Source of the DNA: Sycobia sp. Sy_11
Taxonomy: Eukaryota; Arthropoda; Insecta; Hymenoptera; Epichrysomallidae
NCBI GenBank assembly: GCA_018907035.1
Contig: JACCIC010000030.1
Coordinates: 611,501 to 675,500, forward strand
Length of the DNA stretch: 64,000 nucleotides
Direction of reading: 5' to 3'
The translations under genes were made by a program, and so were the position numbers. This document shows positions 23,204 through 36,033 of this stretch, piece after piece. The notes beneath the pieces are model-generated. The model was not told the DNA's origin. It was given only the letters and a program-made list of their open reading frames with translations, and did not search any database. Positions within the stretch are counted from its first letter, which is position 1. Each line of letters begins with the position of its first letter.

Positions 23204-23881
23204 AAAGCAGTTTTTTATACATTAGCGACAATAGGTAAAATTATCTACAGGAATATAGATTTATACATATAGTACTGCTTATATAGATATTATTGAACTG
23301 TTTAATAAATCGGCTAAATTATTATCTCGGTCGACGCATAGACTAGGGATGCTTATTCTATCATATAACCGCGCAATTTTTGGATTCCATGTCGATACGC
23401 GCGGCGCGATCTGCTCGAATTTCACAAAGTAAAAACGGATACTCGTAAATAGAGTAAGAAGAAAAAGCTCTCCTCTCTCTCTCTCTCCCTCACACAATTC
23501 TCTCTCGAACTATTGTTATGTACGTTACAGTGTCGACCTCTCGTCGTTTTTTCCTCCTTCCTCGTTCGAGTGTGAAACGACCGATCCGTATACCGAGAGA
23601 CTAAAATTATTTTGCGCAGTCTCTCCATCTCTCCCCTCCTCTCTCTCTCTCTCTCTTCCTCTGTTATCGCTAGCTTATCTTTCGAGGTGCGAACGGTTTT
23701 TTGCCTTATATACACGTCTCGCCATTCTTTTAGTTAATATACATTTTTGTTTCATGGCCCACGGAGGCCTATTAACCTTATACAACGCATCATTATACGC
23801 ACATCATTATGCATCGGTTAACAGGATTTAAACGACAGGCGGCCGTCACGGCGACGGTGGCGACGCGCTTATATTTATTAC

Positions 23882-23883
<2 letters not shown>

Positions 23884-23919
<36 letters not shown>
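23884..23919. repeat. (CT)n microsatellite
   Basis: CT run of about 36 bases. Confidence 0.95.
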
Positions 23920-23924
<5 letters not shown>

Positions 23925-24133
23925 CAGAGTTATTGTTTTTTTTTCACGCGCGCTCTCTGGCGAGCGGCGAAGAAGACAAAAAAAAAACAAGGTGAAGAAG
24001 AGAGGAAGAGCAGAAGGCGTCTCGAAAGTCAAAAAAACAGACGCGAATCGAACGCGATAATGTGTAACGGTAGCGCGGGCGAACGGCAAAAATGTGCCCG
24101 ATCTTTCCTACCCTACATATACACACACATATA

Positions 24134-24138
<5 letters not shown>

Positions 24139-24195
<57 letters not shown>

Positions 24196-24199
24196 TATA
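24139..24199. repeat. (AT)n microsatellite
   Basis: AT run of about 50 bases with a degenerate tail. Confidence 0.95.
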
Positions 24200-24453
24200 C
24201 TCGTCCTCCGTATGCCCGCCGTCAAAGTCCTTAACGGCATTATAAAGTTCGAGTTTGAATCCGGGGGATTCCTCGAAACGGCGGCGCGAGCGAACGGGCG
24301 AGCGGGCGCACGTTTTCGTCGTTATATGTACGGAAATAGAATTATGTAACTCACGTTCGCGGCTAATTTATTCGCGTGACATGGAAATTACGTAAACAAA
24401 AAAAAAACCGTTTCACCTATATACATGCACCTGTACACCTATACATCTATATG

Positions 24454-24457
<4 letters not shown>

Positions 24458-24485
<28 letters not shown>
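24458..24485. repeat. (AT)n microsatellite
   Basis: AT run of 28 bases. Confidence 0.9.
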
Positions 24486-25439
24486 TCTCCAATACATATT
24501 TTTGCAATGCACAGGTATGCACGCACGCGCGCGCTCGAGGTCCTGAAACTGACCGAAAAGCAAGGTTGTTACGTAATTTCAAATTTTGAGGATTTTTTTG
24601 TGATTTATTTAAGAATGATTTTGAGAAATTATAATTTTTTGCATATTTTGAACATCTTAAAAATGGATTGGTTAAGACTTAAAAATGGAACTCCATACCA
24701 TTCATCGTGAAAACAATAATTTAATTGTTTTTACTTCGATACAAGTAATTTTCAAACTATATTATATTAGTTTTGTTTATCACGCTGAAACAAACCGAAC
24801 CGTATACCATAATACTGCAATACCAAAATTTTCGTTAAAAAAATTTTTACATTTTCGTCGAATTACATTTTCACCGACAGCGCCAATCAAGTCTTTTAAA
24901 TCTCTGCACTGTAACGAAATAGACTCCGTGCTTATAACGAATAGGCAATTAATTCCAGATTAACTCCGGTAAGTCCATACGAGAATTCGTTTCTTTTTTT
25001 TTTTCTTAGCAATTTTAATGACGAAAATTATCGCTATAGAATGTCGAATTCGGCAGATCTATCTTGCCGCGAGTTAATAGCATATAAAATGTTGTTAAGA
25101 AATTGCGTTTTTTCGCTTTCGCGCATCATGAACACTGAAATAAAAAGTAAATTTTTTTTACGTTTACACGTTTATCAAACGATGTCGCGAAATCGTAAGT
25201 AACTTTGACGATCTTATCCGTACGCGTGTCTTTCAGCTATCTTAAAAATGTTAAATTATCGTTGATTTTTTTTTCTCGTCACATACGCGATTTAATCGTT
25301 ACATAAGCAAATCAATAGAGAATTAATTATAATTCATCGATCAAATTTAATATTGTTTTAATGAAACCGGGTATTTTTTATCAAGTAATTTTTGCGCAAC
25401 CAACGCGCGAAGCGAATATAACCAATTGGCCGTGAATGA

Positions 25440-25570
25440 TTTTTTTCTACGAAAATACCACCAGTCCGTCGGAAAAGCGCAGCTCCCGAGCGGTGCCCCC
25501 AAGGTATTCTGGCCCCAAGTCGTTGCTTGACGTAAGCCGGCCTCGCCGAACAATCATGGAACATTTTTCC
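25440..25570. other. GC-rich 130-bp island, unassigned
   Basis: A short GC-rich patch in AT-rich DNA. The minus strand reads about 38 codons from an ATG, including SNDLGPEYLGG and LRFSDGLVVFS, then stops. It resembles an isolated exon or conserved element, but neither border is convincing. Confidence 0.15.
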
Positions 25571-26699
25571 AGATTTGCATCTAATAGGATAGGATTAAAC
25601 GTACACAATTGGAATAAGATACATATGCGCGCAACGCGCGAAATAGTTGCTTTTATCCGTGCAGACGCGCTCAGGTATATATGATCGATGTTATGGCGGA
25701 GATGTGGAAATGACGTAAAATTGAAAAATGATACAAATACAAATACAAAGTGGCTGAAATCGGATTTTTAATAATGAACGATTTAATAGGCTTAAAAACA
25801 ATACTTTGCAGTATACGCCGTAGGCTGTAAAAAAAAAAAAAATATCATTTTTTTCTGTTGCTACCGTTAAATATAAATTTCTAATAAGAGAATGGATACG
25901 ATATCATTGCCATCGTTCTGAAAATTAATTCGCGCGAGGAACGCGGAACTCGCATAACCGGCAGTATTTCGACGATTGTAAGATTAATTATCGTGAAGTA
26001 ATTGGCGAGTTTTCTGGAAGCTATATAGGCAGCGCGCTGTTGCGTCTTTCGTGGTATAAAAATTTCGGGGCAATCGGCGCGAGATCACGGACCATTATCC
26101 GATCAAGAATTTATGCTCGTTGAGCGAAAATTATTATAAATTTTATTTTTTTTTTTTTTTTCATTTTAAATCGTTGTAAGGGCATCAGTTATTCGGTTTC
26201 CGTTCGAAAAACAAAAAAATTATTTTTAAAGTTCATCCGTTCGCATAATTACTTTTTTCCGCTTTAAACTCTTATCTATGAAAATTTGTAAATATAAACA
26301 TTAAAGTTTAAAACTATTCTATATTGGTGTGAAACAATGAAAAGGTCTCCATTACCACGCGTTGCCGTTAATTTTCGAGTTGCGCTCGAATTTTCCAACC
26401 TATTGTTCGCATTTCAAAAATAGATCAGTTTGAATAATATGTACTTTTTTGCTATATAGTGCATATTCGTCTATACTTTAGTCGAAACAATACATGGTCC
26501 GAGGTTCATTATAGTAAAAAAATATCGTAAAACTTATATAATATAGGTGTGTTAATATATATATATATATGAGAAAAACGGTTTAACGCTCCTAAGGATC
26601 GCACGATTCGCGGTATATCGGATAAACAGAGGGGAAAAAAGAGATGTAAAAAGAAAAGGGTGTGGGGTTCGCCTTTCAATTATACCGGGAGCATTCCAT

Positions 26700-27560
26700 A
26701 ACAGCCATTATCCCGTGATAAAGCAGCGTGGCGGGGTAGGGCGGCGGGGGGAGGGCCGGTGCAGCGTGTATACGCGAGTGCGCGGGGGAGCGTGAAAAGG
26801 TCCCGTCGTCCCCCTCCCTTCGCCCCGTGATACACACACATATACACACACACACACACAGGCGCACGCGCGCGCGCGCCGAAAGAGGCGCATAACCGAA
26901 ATTAACATTCTCGCGCTAACTGTAAAAGCCGCTCGAGCGCGCCTTCTGCTTGAAAGTCGACCGAGCTGTCCTTTTAACGAGCTGCCGCGCGGCTCGTGCG
27001 TGTGCCTCGTACCCCCCGCCCCCCTCTCATGCCTCCTCCCGTCCGTCGCCAAGGAGATTTACATTGTTACATGAAAATAGCCACCGCGGCCGAAGACGTG
27101 CGCTTATCCGTGGCATCCACCGGTGTGCATTACAATGGAGGTATCTCCCCCCTCCTCTCTCTCTCTCTCACTCTCTCCGTTCGCCCCTCGTATGGTACGA
27201 TCAAAAAAGTAAAAAAAAAAAAAAAAAAAAACAGAAAAAAAAGGAAAGACAAAAATCTCCCTCTTCCTCCCTCCCGACGGCGAGGTGCCTCAAGAACAGG
27301 GGTATGCTCGGAGAGAATCTCGAAAATTTGCGGCGACGATAACGATATACCCTTCGTGCTACTCCCCCTACCCCCGCCGCCGGGCCACTCGCCGGCGTCA
27401 TCCTACTCCCCGGGACTATCGGCGTATTTAACATTTTATTGCGTGCGCGCCGCGAGCGTGCGAGAGAGGCCGCCGGTGCAGTTTATATATGTATATACAA
27501 GTATACGTACGCATACGCGCGCGCTGCGCGCGTGTGTGTATAAGCGTGCCCCGCGGACTT
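26700..27560. other. GC-rich island without recognisable gene
   Basis: CpG-bearing, purine/pyrimidine-skewed DNA with AC, CG, CT and poly(A) tracts. Open frames of up to 194 codons are low-complexity and give no domain. Possible regulatory island. Confidence 0.3.
26831..26880. repeat. Compound (AC)n(CG)n microsatellite
   Basis: AC repeats pass into alternating CG at the edge of a GC-rich island. Confidence 0.9.
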
Positions 27561-27612
27561 TGTGTTCGCTACGCGCGTAATACGTTATAAGTTATGCGCC
27601 TCTTTTCGAATT

Positions 27613-27614
<2 letters not shown>

Positions 27615-27652
<38 letters not shown>
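27615..27652. repeat. (AT)n microsatellite
   Basis: AT run of about 38 bases. Confidence 0.95.
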
Positions 27653-27658
<6 letters not shown>

Positions 27659-28816
27659 GCCTACGGTAGCGCGCGTGCACGCGTGGCTTCTGTAATTCTC
27701 GTGATTATTTATTTTCACGACGATGCCACTGTGAAGCAATGTTAATTACATATATATATATACACACACATGTACACCACGCTCGGTGCCACGGAGACAT
27801 TCGATCGGAAAAAGGCTTTGAATTCCTCTTGCGTCCATTTTACCGCGCTGCGCTGCGCGGCGTTACAATTTTCCAAATTTCTATCGCTTCCAGCGCTCCG
27901 ATCTTCGTGGCCGTCGACGGGATTCTTTGAGCCAGCGAACATTGATTTTGGCCAGCGCACGTGAAAACTAATACGGGAATCGCGAAGAGCGATTAGAAAA
28001 ACAAAAAAAAAAAGCCCGGCATTTTCATACACTTTATTCGCAATTACACGGAAAAGTCAAGTAATGCTTTATGTATTTGACATGTCTAATTGTACGTACT
28101 TGACGAAAATTACGATCGTATTGGTTGTTTTTTAGTTTTAAAAACGTCCCTATCTACAGATTATAATGTCGCAAATTCATCCTTTCGTTTCCTGCATTTT
28201 GACGACCGAGACGGACACGACCATGGATTTAAGAGACTGAGAGAATAATAGATCATAATGAAACACGAAGTATATATATATATACAATTTTGATAAATCT
28301 AAGTATTGAGATATTCCCGGTTAGGACGTACATATATAGTGAATTGTAACGGTATAATAGCTCTTATGATTGAGAAAATTAAAAAATAAATACTCGCTTT
28401 CAGCGACCTTTCAACCCCTAAACAGGGATGTTTGTTGACAATTTTCGTACAACAGAAACAATGCCGAATCTAATTGTTCTCTCCGGGTATATAATTCGGT
28501 ACTAAGCCTACATTCCTACGTCACCTCTCGGCAAAAGTCGACTGCCGATGATTTTTCAGCTCGCTCGTTGATTTTACTAATTTTAAAGACTTGCCATCAG
28601 GACGATAGAAATAATGGTGGTAAAGTAAGAACGACGATGCGAATAGATGGTCAAGAAGAGCAATACAAATAAACGGTCTGATACGACTAATATAAAGACC
28701 AGTAACACGAGGCGAATCATTTGAGAGCGATCGAGTTTACACGAACGGACTGCTTTCGATCTAGAAAAATTACACTCTGGTCGTCCGTCCTACGGATCGA
28801 GTGCACGAGATTTTAC

Positions 28817-28818
<2 letters not shown>

Positions 28819-28856
<38 letters not shown>
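28819..28856. repeat. (GA)n microsatellite
   Basis: GA run of about 38 bases. Confidence 0.95.
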
Positions 28857-28863
<7 letters not shown>

Positions 28864-29367
28864 ACGTACTTTTTGGACGATCGTCGGACAAGAATTTTCC
28901 CGTCGAGTGCGCCGTATGTAATCCTGGAAATGTGCTAAATCTAACTTCGCACTACTGAAAGGAAAAAGATTTTCTTGCAAAAGTCCAATTTTCCAAACCG
29001 ATACGCGGCTACAATTCGAGGCGTCAACCGAATAATTCCATTTGCTGCAGCTAGCGTTTTAATCATAAATAATGAAGAAGAAGAAAGGCATTTTAGAAAA
29101 TTTCCTCTTCTTCCAATTCTTCCCTGACGCTTCACGACGATAATTAAAAAAAAAAAAAAAAAATCACGTCGTATGTGCATATAATCGTACAAATCAACTC
29201 GTTCGTATAAATAAAGAAACGAGCCCTTCGCCACGATGTACGCGCCATTCTTCTGCGAAATTTTTCGCTACAATCCATCTTATGATTAATTACCGCGCCC
29301 ACCGATCTTTAATTAAAAGCCCATATGCGAAAAATTGATTATTTTCACGATCAATTTTACTGCTCCT

Positions 29368-29369
<2 letters not shown>

Positions 29370-29425
<56 letters not shown>
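29370..29425. repeat. (AT)n microsatellite
   Basis: AT run of about 55 bases. Confidence 0.95.
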
Positions 29426-29427
<2 letters not shown>

Positions 29428-29671
29428 GCATTGCCTTTCATCTTTGAAAATAAACAAGAAAATCTCTCTGGCTTTTAATGGCCGGAAGTTGCTACTTGCC
29501 ACGCTTTGAAATTTCTTTTTGCGCTTTGTTAATCAATAATCATAAATCGTTAATAATAAAGTAAATGTGGCTTAAAAGAAACTTAATCAGTTTTCTGGAC
29601 GAATTCGTCATAGCCGAACGGACCCCCGTAAGAGTTTTAGTGCTTAATATATAATTATTTTATCGATGAAA

Positions 29672-29674
<3 letters not shown>

Positions 29675-29728
<54 letters not shown>

Positions 29729-29729
29729 G
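29675..29729. repeat. (GA)n microsatellite
   Basis: GA run of about 55 bases with one GG interruption. Confidence 0.95.
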
Positions 29730-29810
29730 TATAAAAGAAATATTTATCATTGAAATTATAATTGTTATTTTGTTAAGCAGTTCGTTCGTATGTGAAACAA
29801 GCATTTTGTT

Positions 29811-29813
<3 letters not shown>

Positions 29814-29868
<55 letters not shown>
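29814..29868. repeat. (AT)n microsatellite
   Basis: AT run of about 55 bases. Confidence 0.95.
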
Positions 29869-29870
<2 letters not shown>

Positions 29871-31173
29871 TTGGATTTTACTGAATAAATATTTCTTCGA
29901 AGAAGAAGCCACCGTATGGAATACAAATGTTATTTAGCATTCTAAAGGCGAAAATTTATACCCCCCACTATGCACAGGTAATTAAATACTGAAATTTAAA
30001 ATCCACACACACGCACGAGTAACATTATATATCGGAAAGAGTGAAAAAAAATTCATAGATTTCGATCAGTTTCAGATTTTAATCCATAACTAAAGCTGGA
30101 AAAATCCATCGTCTCGTTACCTAACTACAGATGTAATTTCGCATTTCTCCAGGCGTTCGTATTCCATTTGCACAGCAGTGCCATATTATATCGCTTTTAT
30201 TTATGTAACGAAATTTTTTTTTTTTTTTTTTAGATTTTTCCTTTCGTGCAAAATTCTTATGCCTCCCCTCGATCTTCATGCGCCGCGATCAGTAGCACTA
30301 CGGGGCAATACGCACTTTGCAGTCAACCGCGTCTATTAGCATTGTACCGGTAAGAGTCCCACACTCCCTTGTTTTCGCTCCGTACAGATTTTTCGATTCT
30401 CGCCACCGTTCCGCGCGAATTTCTTTCCAGGTTGGCGACGGTATAATAGACGCGTAAATTATATAGATATATCGAGAGGCCAAGTAATGCTCGCGCTAAA
30501 AGAAGGCGAGATAAATAAAACTCGGCTGTGCGGCGCCGCATCTATATAATAATTTCATTTGGGCAAGCCGCCATTTTTGCTTCTCGTCTCTTGCAGTTTT
30601 GTAAGGTATGTATACAGGTATATATATATATATATACACATATATATAAATCTCGATGATAAAGTATAGAGGCGCGCTTTACACGCTACCCGCCCGTATA
30701 ATGCAAGTGCGGGAAAATTTATGCGCTACGCACGCCTCCCTTCAGAATTATTTAGCGTAAAATTTATATTAACGCGCGATAGTTTTCGCCTCCGTTATCG
30801 CCCAGCGTTTCAATTTCCATCCGACGAGCCTCGCGCACCGAATAATCGCCGACGCAATAAACAAACGTACAATATAAAATTACGCCCCGAAGAATTTTCA
30901 GCCTCCATCCGCTGATCCCGGGGAGGGGTTCTCTTTCTCTCTCTCTCTCTCACACTCTGCTACTTGCAGTAGCGCGCCGCCTCGCTCGCGATCACGAGGT
31001 CGTCCTTTTTCACGCGTATGTATATCCATGCGCGCGCGCTCTGCAGAAAAGTTAGCGATCAACGTGTATATATATATATATGTGTATAGCGTTCTCCACG
31101 AGTCCCAAGGAAGGAATGAGATAAGTATGTAAGAACGAGGGCGAAGAAAAGAAGGCTCGGAAGGGAAGGCATG

Positions 31174-31178
31174 GAAGA

Positions 31179-31212
<34 letters not shown>
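31174..31212. repeat. (GA)n microsatellite
   Basis: GA run of about 39 bases, slightly imperfect. Confidence 0.95.
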
Positions 31213-31213
<1 letters not shown>

Positions 31214-31229
31214 TGGGAGACGTGTACGT

Positions 31230-31560
31230 TTCAATTGGACGATAAATTGTGCGCTGGGCCGTCCTCGCCCAGCGACGCCCGCGCCCGCCCGATAACGCGT
31301 GCTCCCTTCGGCCCGACGACGCGACCCGCCGACCGTTTCCTGGCGGCCCGCGATAACCCGAAAACGGCTCTAATGGGATAACGAGGCGGCGCGGCGGGCC
31401 CGGGCGCAGCTGCCCCCCCTCCCTCCCTCCCTCCCGCCCCTTTTAATTGGGATTTCTCGTCTTTTGTTCTTTCGCGCGCCGCCTCGGATGAAGGGAGGGG
31501 GGAGCAATCTCCAGGAAATTCCAATTGAATTTTGGAGCTCCGCGCGCACGTGCAGCAGTC
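31230..31560. other. GC-rich island without recognisable gene
   Basis: About 330 bases rich in CCC/GGC runs next to a GA repeat. Its frames are Gly/Ala/Arg-rich and featureless. Possibly regulatory. Confidence 0.25.
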
Positions 31561-31699
31561 GCGAGATGTCGGACGGACGATTTATACGCATGTATACGTG
31601 TATATTTGCATTCCCTCGGCTGGACCCCTCCCCCCCTCTCTCTCTCTATCTATCTATCTCACTTTGGCTCTTTTGGCCGGGATCAATTTAAAGTCTCGT

Positions 31700-34240
31700 C
31701 GACGGACTTGAAAAAAGCCTCGTTTCTGGACATTTTTTTCCACGGAATTGATTAAACTGATGCAAAACTCAACTATGCTACAGGAACAATTAGTCGCTGG
31801 TGTGAGCCGCTATAATTAAAATTGTAGCGTACGAACGATAATGCGCGATCGGATATACGCGCCAATCGAGCGAGTTAAAACTCGATAGGACAGGTATAAG
31901 CGCGATGATGAATGAAAGCGACCAATGCGCTATAATTAACCGATTAACGTTCGAAATGTTTTCGAGGCCCTCATTACGTCAATTGTAATAGCCATGCCGA
32001 TTGATCGCGGAGCAGCTGCTTTCGTGCCGCATTACGCTTCTATCTGCTTCTTTTTTTTTCCTCAAAATCCGTCGTAAGAATTGCGAGGGTCGACGCGCAA
32101 AAGTTAAGTGAATGTTAAGTAAGAACAAGACGGGCACCGAATATAATACTGGTTGGTATCAATTGCAATTGGACGTGGTCGTGAAAAATTGAGATAGGCA
32201 TGCTTTACTGCGTTTTTTTTTTTGTTTTTTGATTGGAAATTCTCAAAAATCATCCTTATTTAAACGTTGAAATGTTGCCAAAAGTCGGAATTGTGACTCT
32301 TTCAATTTTTCTATCAACGAGGTTAGTTTTTACTTCGCGTTGATGAGATTATATATCATTAAAACACGTTATAAATAGTAGTTACATATTGCTCATGATC
32401 CGAAGCATCTCACAATACTTTTAGAATGTTTCAAATTGTATATATCTGCTTGTAAGTGATTTCATCATCTGTGAGCAGTAGAGAACAAGAAAGAAAAAAG
32501 AGACAATGAAGATTTACCCAAGTTTCTTTGCCATCTAGCCCAGGCTTTTTTAGCCATGGTCAAGGATTATTTTAAATTTAATTTATCAAAAAAATTAATG
32601 GGAGACGAAATTTTTACACGGATTGATTTTTTTTTTTTTTAAATGTTGTCCTCTTGTTAACTTTCCAACACCTGAAGATTTGGAAAAAAACTTAAAGTAG
32701 AGTACGACATCAATTTTTTGCAATAAATAATTGAACATTGTATACGTACCATACGCCTTTTATATAACTGAGAATGAAAAGATAAAAGATGCTTTGTTAT
32801 TACGGTAGCTCTTGGCTTTCCTTGCAATCAGTATTGCGATATTTATTAAAAAAAAAAGTTTTCCCGTTCGATTCAATTTTTCGTCGGAATAACTCAAAGG
32901 AGTGAAATTTTGCACTTCACGTAGTACAGAAATGGGTTTGATGGTTCAGTAGGTCGGAAATTCATATTTTACACACAGGGATATGAAGGATAGAGTGCGA
33001 GAGTAACAAAAAAAGTATGTTCGTAAAGTATCAAGCGACTGCACCACCGCTAAATGTAATAGGATATATTACTAGTGCTCTCTATCCTTCATATCTCTAT
33101 GGTTTTACACGTTATTTTTAGGACGTAAAATTGATGTTTTACGTTCTCCTTCTTGTTTTCAAAATTTTTTTCGAATTTTTGTATATTCTACTGTTTATGA
33201 CAAAGACCTGCTTATATTACAATAAACGTAAAATGTTCTATAATTTTGTAATTATTAATTTTAATTCTTGTGCTGCTTGACGTAACTTGTGCGCCGACGT
33301 CCTAAGTCTTACCTACGAGTCACAGCACGCCGGTGTCTCAATTCGAATCTTACACTCATGTCGTAATGGAAATTTTTGAAATATTCAAAACTATATTTTC
33401 TGTTTAAACCTTTTTCAATAATTTTCAATGATTTTAGAATTTACAATTGTTTAGATAAACAATAGCTTTTATGATAAAAGTTTGATTCTTGTTGTACGTG
33501 AAAATGTCATTGCTCGGTCTTTTTATACTTAATTATTTGCGAATTCAAAATTTTAGTGTCAAGACTGCGGAATGAAATACATTCAAAATCCTGACTAAAG
33601 GTATTAACCGTCGTTATCATCTTGAATCTTCGAAAACTATGAATTAATGGCTTTTTTACATTTAGAGAAAATTGATAAAAACATTCCAATTTGAACTTTA
33701 ACAAATTATAACCGTTAAAGATTGACGCAGTACGAATCTAGGAAGCTTTTCTGCTTAAAATGGTCCATATTTTAAGGGAAAAAAAATTATCCGATGTGAA
33801 AAATTGAGCATTTGGAATTTCCTCAAGAGGTTTTAATTTCAACAATTTTCTGCCCTATTACGCGAAAAAAACATTGACATTAGCATCTTGCGGATAAGCA
33901 CGTAAGAAAGGTCTTTTTTTTCGTTCCACGCAATATTATTATAAATAGGAAGTTACTGGGCACCGCTACTGCTAGGACTCAAATGACAATTTTCTTTGTT
34001 TATCCAACGATTTAGATTGAATTGGATCGCTATCGTCATGAGATAAAATTATCCATAGGAATACGGATTTGAGCACAGGGTAATTCTTACATGTATAGAC
34101 GTTGTTTGACCGGTCGATAAATCGTTTTACGCGATTATCTCGAGCGATGCCGAGACGCTGGATGTTGGTAATACATAAGTGCGCCAAATCTTATTAAATA
34201 CCACGACTTTACGCACCCACGTGCAGCGAGTAAACTCGCC
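31700..34240. other. AT-rich stretch, no gene seen
   Basis: Apart from the small inverted-end element at 32,976 nothing structured was seen. Open frames are all under 75 codons. Confidence 0.55.
32976..33106. repeat. ~130-bp element with ~25-bp inverted ends
   Basis: GGGATATGAAGGATAGAGTGC on the left is mirrored by GTGCTCTCTATCCTTCATAT followed by CTCTATGG on the right. The spacer is non-coding. Likely a small MITE. Confidence 0.5.
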
Positions 34241-34502
34241 AGAGGAATGCTCGGACGTTCGACGAACGACTCCGACTTACACATTAAACGTAATACGTAC
34301 GGAACCCTGGCAAATTCCATACTTTCCTCCTGCACACGCACCCCGTCCTTAAAAGCGTTTACAGCGGATTTTTACTTTTATGCATATTTATGTGCGCATT
34401 CAGATACACACACACACACACATATTTGCAGGATCGCGGGGTTACGTGGAGGTTTTGAGTTTAAAATTAACACGGGCGATACCCTTAGATGTGTATATAT
34501 AC

Positions 34503-34529
34503 GAGAGAGAGAGAGAGAGAGAGAGAGAG
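34503..34529. repeat. (GA)n microsatellite
   Basis: GA run of 27 bases. Confidence 0.9.
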
Positions 34530-34753
34530 CATATGTACGATAGACCGACCTACACGCCTCTCTAATCATGTCGGACATACTGGAAGACGATTAAATCGTC
34601 CCTCCTCCGTTCCTATTTCCCTGATCGATAAAAAATACAGCGCTCTCGCGCATACGGCGCAAAATTCCGATGCTGGCCACGCTGCAGCAGAACGCAATAT
34701 AATCTCGATCCGAGCGCATATGTATATATATGTATATACCTATATGTATATAT

Positions 34754-34755
<2 letters not shown>

Positions 34756-34825
<70 letters not shown>

Positions 34826-34878
34826 CGCGAGTGGGCTCGCAGGAGCTATGTGCCTGGGTGTGTGTGTGTGTGTGTGTC
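34756..34878. repeat. Compound (AT)n(GT)n microsatellite
   Basis: AT 34,756-34,789 joins GT 34,789-34,823. A second GT run lies at 34,859-34,878. Confidence 0.95.
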
Positions 34879-35145
34879 TGCAAGCCGTTACAAACACGCG
34901 ATAATAATTAAACCCCTTTCCCCCTACCGTCCAGCCCCCCGGTCGATTTCTCGGTCTCAGCTCCACGAAAAAGCTAAACCTCCAGGCTCCACCCACTCGG
35001 CGCGCGGTCCTTCCGCGTCCACCTCCTCCGCCCCCTCATTCCTATACACGTTCGCCATATGAACGTGTGTATGAAAAAAAAAGGATTAAGCGAAAAACGA
35101 GCGAGCAAAGAAGCTCGAGGTATACGAGCAGGGAAGGGATGCAGG

Positions 35146-35147
<2 letters not shown>

Positions 35148-35190
<43 letters not shown>
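35148..35190. repeat. (AT)n microsatellite
   Basis: AT run of about 43 bases. Confidence 0.95.
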
Positions 35191-35198
<8 letters not shown>

Positions 35199-35802
35199 TC
35201 TGGCTTCTGTCTCGGGTACATTACAAAGTCTCTCCCCCTGTCTATCTCTCGCTCTGTCTCTGTCGACCTCTCTTTCCCATTTGACCCGACCGCACACTTG
35301 GTCAATTAGACTATAGATATACACGCGTGTGTGCATCTACGTATTTGTGTGTGTGTGTGTGTCGACTTTCTTCGCCGCCCCGCGCTTTTTATATCCCCTC
35401 AACGCGAACGCGAGCGGCCGATTCGCTTGATTGACGAGACACGAGACGGGTGTCTTACTCGCCCACTCTCACTCTCTCTCCCTCTATCTATCTATCTCTC
35501 TCTCCTCTTCTTGCATTTCTCTCTTTTTCGGGTGAATCCTTTACGCGACTCGCCTCTTTTATTCCCTTTATACAGCTTCTGATTCCTCTTTTTCCTTTTA
35601 TACGAGATCGTACACGTTTGATCCGCATCCCGTGCCAAATGGTTCGAAAGGTTATACCCGTTTTTTCGATGTATATAAAATACGCTCCTTCCTTTTTTGT
35701 TTTCCTTTTTTTTTGTTACTCCCGCTCTCCAGTTTTCAATGGTGCGGACTTAATACAATTCACCGAGACGGCCAATTGTTGTTGGGTAAGGTGGACGCCC
35801 GT

Positions 35803-35851
<49 letters not shown>

Positions 35852-35863
35852 ATATATATATAT
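35803..35863. repeat. (AT)n microsatellite
   Basis: AT run with one GTG interruption. Confidence 0.95.
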
Positions 35864-35977
35864 AGTCTAGATTTTCGAGATTTCGGGCATTAAATGTAGG
35901 AGAAACTCGCGGGCGGCAGCTCCGCGCTGCGCCTGGCGCGTTCGCCGAATTCTATATATCGTCGGCCAAGAGTCTCG

Positions 35978-35978
<1 letters not shown>

Positions 35979-36027
<49 letters not shown>
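35979..36027. repeat. (AT)n microsatellite
   Basis: AT run of about 49 bases. Confidence 0.95.

Positions 36028-36033
<6 letters not shown>

Larger units (their letters stand above)
23010..26660. other. Intergenic or intronic stretch, no gene supported
   Basis: CT repeats between 23.46 and 23.92 kb, AT tracts near 24.1 and 24.5 kb, and otherwise AT-rich DNA. An 85-92 codon pair of plus frames at 24,453-24,963 is unassigned. Confidence 0.5.
27660..31040. other. Intergenic or intronic stretch, no gene supported
   Basis: Mixed-composition DNA with two GA tracts, two long AT tracts and a T-run. Moderately GC-rich patches at 30,240-30,540 and 30,690-30,920 have short open frames only. Confidence 0.5.

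Noticed and set aside
26708..27580. Frames of 114-194 codons
   Set aside because: Cross CT, poly(A) and AC tracts and lack domains or splice sites.
33290..33360. tRNA-like T-arm string (AATTCGAATCTTAC)
   Set aside because: No matching acceptor stem or anticodon arm could be built, so it is not called as a tRNA or tRNA-derived SINE.
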